From JBAZBO01 sp041671425 (lineage in GTDB: Bacteria; Patescibacteriota; WWE3; UBA101185; UBA10185): a DNA stretch of 10,630 nucleotides. The notes beneath the pieces were generated by a model, which was not told where the DNA came from, did not search any database, and worked only from the letters and a program-made list of their open reading frames with translations. Within the stretch, counting starts at the first letter, position 1. Every line of letters begins with the position of its first letter. Positions 7,740 to 10,630 of the stretch are shown here, one piece after another. Made by a program: the position numbers and the translations under genes. The stretch covers positions 1 through 10,630 of the forward strand of contig JBAZBO010000030.1 in the NCBI GenBank assembly GCA_041671425.1, in the 5' to 3' direction.

Positions 7740-8489
7740 TTATCGTAGTTCTGTTCCACCCCACTCCACGACTGTGAAACCATGATGCAAGAACGGCGCG
7801 AATTCCTGAGGTCCTACATTTGTGAATTCTGAAAGCGGTTTATACACCATGAAAACTCTCAGTACAGAGTCCGGTTTGGGAGATACATCTATAATTACTT
7901 TGTCTTCATATTCCTCTTTAGATGCAAAATGTATCAAATTGTAAGGGTTTTGTTTCATCTTTGGGTACCAATACACGATGAACTCGTTGTACTCTTTAGG
8001 TGTAAGCCCTATCGTAGCTAGCTTATTCTGCAAAAATTCAGCTGTATCTTCTCCTTTTACAACAAACCCCGTTGTGAGATCGTATTTTGCTGTTTTATCC
8101 GGATTTCCTTCCCAAAATAAGTAACTGTACTCTCCCCCATCTTCTTCATTTATTAGTCTGCCATCTGGATAGGCGATAACATCCCACCCATTGTTATATT
8201 TTGGATATGTAGCAGAGAAACCCGGTTCGTATGTGACCCTTACGTGTACATCTGTCTTTTCCTCTGGGTAAAGGTACACAGCAGGTTTCATTGGAATTAT
8301 TTCCCCTGAATAATAGTCATAGCCGCAATCATAGAAAGCTGGAGCATAGGCCCCATAGTTAATGCTACACAAAAGTCTTTCTATTGGTGATATGGCAAAT
8401 GGGTCGACCATTCTGTAGATTATAGGTAAACCCACAACAACTGCTATTAATGAGCCGGATAGGGCAAGAAGAATCTTAACTATCTTCAC
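7740..8489 (-). CDS. Uncharacterised membrane-anchored YLYP/YLFWE-type protein
   Basis: I recognise the sequence pattern but know no function. The 249 residues begin with one hydrophobic helix (about 5-25), likely an uncleaved anchor, followed by an outer domain. Conserved-looking blocks: KPAVYLYPE (68-76), FSATYPKYNNGWDVIAYPDG (91-110), YSYLFWEG (121-128), LTPKEYNEFIVYWYPKM (162-178), NPYNLIHF (181-188), and FTVVEWGG near the end (238-245). Two cysteines, Cys41 and Cys55, lie just outside the membrane. From memory, proteins with the KPxxYLYP and YLFWE blocks recur in CPR genomes and resemble fungal hypothetical proteins. The start is GTG at 8489, chosen because an extended -10 (TGATACAAT) ends six bases before it. 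The gene is monocistronic, facing recO. Confidence 0.75.
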   Translation of the reverse strand: MKIVKILLALSGSLIAVVVGLPIIYRMVDPFAISPIERLLCSINYGAYAPAFYDCGYDYYSGEIIPMKPAVYLYPEEKTDVHVRVTYEPGFSATYPKYNNGWDVIAYPDGRLINEEDGGEYSYLFWEGNPDKTAKYDLTTGFVVKGEDTAEFLQNKLATIGLTPKEYNEFIVYWYPKMKQNPYNLIHFASKEEYEDKVIIDVSPKPDSVLRVFMVYKPLSEFTNVGPQEFAPFLHHGFTVVEWGGTELR

Positions 8490-8495
8490 AATAAA

Positions 8496-8504
8496 ATTGT
8501 ATCA
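8496..8504 (-). promoter_or_regulatory. Extended -10 promoter of the YLYP/YLFWE gene, predicted leaderless
   Basis: On the minus strand the sequence is TGATACAAT, an extended -10 with five of six matches to TATAAT. It ends six bases before the GTG at 8489, so the transcript should begin at the start codon. No -35 is visible at 16-18 bases. It sits in the 28-base gap after the dinB stop, so the gene can be expressed apart from dinB. Confidence 0.65.
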
Positions 8505-8517
8505 CGGTATTTATTGT

Positions 8518-9741
8518 CTAGTGCTCGAAGGCCCCAGTCTTCTTGGTGTCGGCCTTTAGAAGCTCTGCGGGGAATATTGTGAGACTTCCAAACCTGTTAT
8601 TTATGTCGTCATAAGCGTGGAGGATTTTCTCCTTCTTTTTTCTGTCCTCAAAAAGATCCAGCTGGATATTGCGCTCCTCTGTCAGGTTGGTTATTCCCAT
8701 ACCTACAAGTCTTATCTCCCCGTAAAGTCTTACTTTTTTTAGCATTTTTTCTATTTCCTTAAACATCTCCCCACCGGTATTTACAGGTTTTCTCAAGGTT
8801 GTTCTTTCAAAGATGTAACCGCCTTTGTGGATCCTTAGACCCATGAAGATAGTCCTGCCTGCGAGCCCCTTCTTTCTAGTCCTTTCTGCTACCATTTCGC
8901 ATAATCTTCTTAAGTTGCTTCTTATAACTCTCATGCTTGTAGTCCTTTTCTCCAAGGTATGCTGGTGGCTGATTGATTTCACTTGAGGCTTATCTTCCAG
9001 TTTTGCTACCTCAATTTCTCCCATACCCCAACTGACTTGTTTTAGGTATGTGGCTCTGGCTGGTCCGAACATTTTTTCCAGGGTATCGTATGAAGTCTCT
9101 CTTATATTCTTTAGTGAGAAGATTCCACTTTCATTTAGATGTTCTTCTGTTCTTGGTCCCAGGCCGCAAAAGTCTGTGAGCTTTACACTGTCTATCACCT
9201 CAAAAAGGTTGGTTTTGGTAATCTCAAAGAAACCATTGGGCTTTTTCAGCTCAGATGCGATCTTGGCCAGGAGTTTGTTTGGGGCGGAGCCGATAGAGCA
9301 AGTAACCACTTCTCCTATTTCCTGTGCTATATCTTGTTTTATCTTTCTTGCTACTTCCCCGGCACCCCCAAAAAGTTCAGCTGTTTTTGTCAGGTCCAAA
9401 AAAGCTTCGTCTATGCTAAAAACTTCTATGAGATCTGTATACCTTGAAAATATCTCCAGGCTTTTCTTATGAATATGGTTGTACTTGGTGAAATCCCCCG
9501 GTACTGAGATGAGGGTGGGGCAGATCTCTATAGCCTTGAAGTAGGGCATCCCAGTTTTTATTCCCAGTTTCTTAGCTTGGATAGAAGCCGCAGCAGCAAT
9601 ACCCCTTTGTATATCGTAACCGGTCACTATTACTGGTTTACCCCTTAGAAAAGGATTAGCCTGCTGTTCTACCGAAGCAAAGAAGGAGTCATAGTCTATG
9701 TGAAAGATGGTCTTACTTCCCAGAGGTTGGGGTGTAAACAT
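8518..9741 (-). CDS. dinB: DNA polymerase IV (Y-family translesion polymerase)
   Basis: DinB copies past damaged template bases with low fidelity. The 407 residues show the full Y-family layout. The palm begins with HIDYDSFFASVE (14-25), where Asp16 is a metal ligand and Phe21 the expected steric gate against ribonucleotides. FSIDEAFLD follows, with catalytic Asp111 and Glu112. CSIGSAPNKLLAKIASELKKP (148-168) is also typical. The thumb has FCGLGPRTEEHL, a helix-hairpin-helix. The little-finger domain follows. QLDLF (360-364) is a clear beta-clamp binding motif. The C-terminal tail is 43 residues. The start at 9741 has a good Shine-Dalgarno (GGAGG, seven bases away) and lies inside the preceding small gene with a 29-base overlap, so the two are probably translated together. 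No LexA-type operator was recognised. Confidence 0.96.
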   Translation of the reverse strand: MFTPQPLGSKTIFHIDYDSFFASVEQQANPFLRGKPVIVTGYDIQRGIAAAASIQAKKLGIKTGMPYFKAIEICPTLISVPGDFTKYNHIHKKSLEIFSRYTDLIEVFSIDEAFLDLTKTAELFGGAGEVARKIKQDIAQEIGEVVTCSIGSAPNKLLAKIASELKKPNGFFEITKTNLFEVIDSVKLTDFCGLGPRTEEHLNESGIFSLKNIRETSYDTLEKMFGPARATYLKQVSWGMGEIEVAKLEDKPQVKSISHQHTLEKRTTSMRVIRSNLRRLCEMVAERTRKKGLAGRTIFMGLRIHKGGYIFERTTLRKPVNTGGEMFKEIEKMLKKVRLYGEIRLVGMGITNLTEERNIQLDLFEDRKKKEKILHAYDDINNRFGSLTIFPAELLKADTKKTGAFEH

Positions 9742-9970
9742 CGCAAAGCCTCCAAGTCAGACTTTTGGTGTCAAAACTTATCTGATAGGCATCTGTTTTT
9801 GTAGCTATGGCAAAGTTCACCGTTTTTACACTCCCGTTCTGGACTTCATGCACGAAATTGATGGTATCAACCAGAAAGGGTCTTTTATTCCAGACAAATT
9901 TTAAGGGAATTATCTTGTTATTTCTAAAAAGGGCTAGTACTTGGATGGGTTCATTCAGCATCTTGGGCAC
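9713..9970 (-). CDS. Small dinB-linked protein, resembling DUF6504-type companions of Y-family polymerases
   Basis: This protein of about 85 residues overlaps the dinB start by 29 bases and shares its transcript. Its central pattern is a proline, then KFVWNKRPFLVDTINFVHEV, and later AYQISFDTKSLTWRL. From memory this resembles the P..F.W.gR.y.V ... W.L pattern of small DUF6504 proteins found next to Y-family polymerase genes in Actinobacteria. The sequence suggests a small beta-rich domain. An accessory role for DinB is inferred from position and that resemblance, not shown. I prefer the GTG at 9970 over the ATG at 9976 because TTGACC-N17-TAGTAT ends directly against the ATG and six bases before the GTG. 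An ATG at 9961 is a third option. The overlapping plus-strand frames are shadows. Confidence 0.7.
   Translation of the reverse strand: MPKMLNEPIQVLALFRNNKIIPLKFVWNKRPFLVDTINFVHEVQNGSVKTVNFAIATKTDAYQISFDTKSLTWRLCDVYTPTSGK
9749..9753 (-). promoter_or_regulatory. Shine-Dalgarno site of dinB
   Basis: GGAGG on the minus strand, seven bases before the dinB ATG at 9741, fixes that start. It lies within the coding region of the upstream small gene, consistent with coupled translation. It contrasts with the transcript-heading genes, which have -10 elements at this distance instead. Confidence 0.75.
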
Positions 9971-9976
9971 ATTCAT

Positions 9977-10005
9977 ATACTATCCGAATCAAACCCGAAG
10001 GTCAA
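9977..10005 (-). promoter_or_regulatory. Sigma70-type promoter of the small gene-dinB operon, predicted leaderless
   Basis: The minus strand carries TTGACC (10005-10000, five of six matches to TTGACA), a spacer of exactly 17 bases, and TAGTAT (9982-9977, four of six). The -10 ends six bases before GTG at 9970. Transcription would therefore begin at or beside that GTG and would exclude the ATG at 9976. It lies in the 63-base gap after the MazG-like gene, so dinB can be expressed separately from the genes upstream. Confidence 0.6.
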
Positions 10006-10039
10006 TGAGATGTTGTTTTTATTTGAGGATAGTCTCGCA

Positions 10040-10426
10040 TTAGGAGTGATCGTACTTTTTGTCCTTACCTCCGAGATAGCGGTTGGTGTGTTTGTCTTTA
10101 ACCTCTTTGGTTGGAAATCTTGCCTCGTTGTCTTTTATAGTTCTCTCTATTGCATTATCAATGTCTACCTCACACCCATTAGCTAATAACGCGAGGAACC
10201 AGAATATATCCCCAATACCATCCTCAACCTCATTTTTATTGTCCACGAGTACCTGATGCAGCGTGTCTGGATTCTGTTCCCATTTGACGATATTACGTAA
10301 CTCACCGATTTCTTCAACTATACCTAAAAGCAGATCCTTGGGGTTGTGAAACTGCCCCCAGTTCCTGTCCTCTGCGAACTTCTTGATTGTTTGTTGGTAA
10401 TTATTCATGTGTTGTGATGATAACAT
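10040..10426 (-). CDS. MazG/RS21-C6-like nucleotide pyrophosphohydrolase
   Basis: All-alpha NTP pyrophosphatases of this type hydrolyse non-canonical or excess (d)NTPs to the monophosphate and pyrophosphate with Mg2+. The 128 residues align with the RS21-C6/dCTPase type: FAEDRNWGQFHNPKDLLLGI (17-36), then EEIGEL with Glu39 and Glu42 of the ExxE half-motif, KW (48-49), and IGDIFWFLALLANG (71-84) with Asp73. The ExxD half-motif is irregular: the position normally Glu, three residues before Asp73, is Gly70, next to Asp69. Activity or metal geometry may be altered. Two starts are possible, ATG at 10426 and ATG at 10408; family similarity begins at the second, and neither has a good ribosome binding site. 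It lies in the same direction as the FtsK-gamma-like gene upstream and dinB downstream. The true substrate is unknown. Confidence 0.85.
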   Translation of the reverse strand: MLSSQHMNNYQQTIKKFAEDRNWGQFHNPKDLLLGIVEEIGELRNIVKWEQNPDTLHQVLVDNKNEVEDGIGDIFWFLALLANGCEVDIDNAIERTIKDNEARFPTKEVKDKHTNRYLGGKDKKYDHS

Positions 10427-10439
10427 ACTGGAATTTGGG

Positions 10440-10470
10440 AAGGAGCTTCTATGTTTTGAGGACCCTCCTT
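10440..10470 (-). other. Orphan strong Shine-Dalgarno in a weak inverted repeat between the FtsK-gamma-like and MazG-like genes
   Basis: On the minus strand AAGGAGGG (10470-10463) overlaps the TAA of the FtsK-gamma-like frame, but no ATG, GTG or TTG follows at a useful distance. The first MazG-like ATG begins 36 bases further on. The AAGGAG arm is matched by CTCCTT (10445-10440), giving a 6-bp stem with a 19-base loop. It could mask a ribosome site, or be chance. No T-tract follows, so it is not an intrinsic terminator. Confidence 0.3.
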
Positions 10471-10630
10471 AAGATGAATCTGGCTTAATCACTCCATCCG
10501 CTTCTAGCTTTCGGAGTAGTTCCGATGCTCTTGCATAATCAATGATCAGTTTTTTCTGCAGGAAAATAGCTGAGGTTTTATTGTGTTGTAGTACCAGCGC
10601 TTTGGCCTTCTTATAAAGTTGTTCCATCCA
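10469..10630 (-). CDS. FtsK-gamma-like winged-helix DNA-binding protein or FtsK C-terminus (may extend past window)
   Basis: This frame encodes 52 residues from the ATG at 10627 to TAA at 10469; one further codon (Trp) is open at the edge. The sequence runs MEQLYKKAKALV, then KTSAIFLQKKLIIDYARASE, then LLRKLEADGVIKP. It follows the FtsK/SpoIIIE gamma domain closely (pattern ..LY..A..LV....ASxSxLQRRxRIGYxRAARLxDxLExxGVVGP). That domain recognises KOPS/SRS sequences to orient the translocase and, in E. coli, contacts XerD. Here RIGY is IIDY, and the recognition-helix positions equivalent to E. coli N1296, R1300 and E1303 are Ala32, Glu36 and Arg39. The usual tail after GVVGP (SKPREVL) is absent. 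Whether this is the end of a full FtsK or a standalone small protein cannot be decided with three bases upstream. The domain call is strong; function is uncertain. Confidence 0.7.
   Translation of the reverse strand, partial: WMEQLYKKAKALVLQHNKTSAIFLQKKLIIDYARASELLRKLEADGVIKPDSS

Noticed and set aside
9050..9472. Plus-strand 140-codon frame opposite dinB
   Set aside because: DinB has all Y-family motifs on the other strand; the plus-strand translation has no family features.
9992..10003. ACC-TTCG-GGT hairpin after the MazG-like gene as a terminator
   Set aside because: The stem is only three or four pairs without a following T-tract, and the bases are better explained by the -35 and spacer of the promoter there.
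9807..10186. Plus-strand frames opposite the small gene and the MazG-like gene
   Set aside because: The minus-strand genes have family motifs, a promoter and operon logic; the plus-strand frames do not.
10427..10471. FtsK-gamma-like and MazG-like frames as one gene split by a nonsense mutation
   Set aside because: They share a frame with only the TAA between, but they match unrelated families, and the in-frame joining residues resemble neither.
1..10630. Mobile element, CRISPR, tRNA, rRNA or prophage content
   Set aside because: No repeat array, transposase or integrase motif, cloverleaf-type sequence or conserved rRNA segment was seen on either strand.

Overview
The window reads as part of a streamlined bacterial genome, most likely a Candidate Phyla Radiation (Patescibacteria) member. 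The reasons are a DUF4012 protein beside surface-polysaccharide genes, a short RecO, an extracytoplasmic YLYP/YLFWE-type protein of unknown function, and almost no intergenic DNA (only about 200 of 10,630 bases lie outside genes). I cannot place it reliably below that level. UGA is used as a stop by three genes (ends at 1031, 3373 and 4448), so the UGA-recoding lineages (Gracilibacteria, Absconditabacteria) are excluded. No rRNA, tRNA, CRISPR array, insertion sequence or convincing intrinsic terminator is visible, and no stretch over 300 bases lacks a gene.

Layout. Bases 1-1031 (+) hold the C-terminal part of a membrane GT39/ArnT-like glycosyltransferase. It meets, tail to tail, a Wzx-like flippase on the minus strand (1035-2225). 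A 50-base divergent promoter region then leads into a tight plus-strand operon (2276-7731): a GT4 glycosyltransferase, a WbaZ-like GT4 glycosyltransferase, a WbaP/PglC-type phosphoglycosyl transferase, a DUF4012 membrane-anchored protein, and recO. Its junctions are -23, -4, +1 and +1 bases. The minus strand holds the rest: an uncharacterised membrane-anchored YLYP/YLFWE protein (7740-8489), dinB (8518-9741), a small protein overlapping the dinB start (9713-9970), a MazG/RS21-C6-like nucleotide pyrophosphohydrolase (10040-10426), and, at the right edge, a short FtsK-gamma-like winged-helix reading frame (10469-10630).

How the genes fit together. The left two thirds is a lipid-linked surface glycan locus. 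The phosphoglycosyl transferase loads the first sugar phosphate on undecaprenyl phosphate, the two GT4 enzymes extend it in the cytoplasm, the flippase moves it outward, and the GT39 enzyme can add sugars on the outer face. DUF4012 is anchored outside the membrane with unknown function. No Wzy polymerase or O-antigen ligase is visible here. The right third groups DNA maintenance genes: translesion polymerase, its small companion, nucleotide-pool cleaning, and a chromosome-translocase-type DNA-binding domain.

Most notable signal. All four genes that appear to head a transcript have a -10 element ending exactly six bases before a start codon, which predicts leaderless mRNAs. In two of them this moves the start from an upstream ATG to a GTG two codons later. 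Two genes inside operons (DUF4012 and dinB) have Shine-Dalgarno sequences instead. The second notable item is the FtsK-gamma-like frame, in which the two charged positions that read KOPS DNA in FtsK carry the opposite charges.
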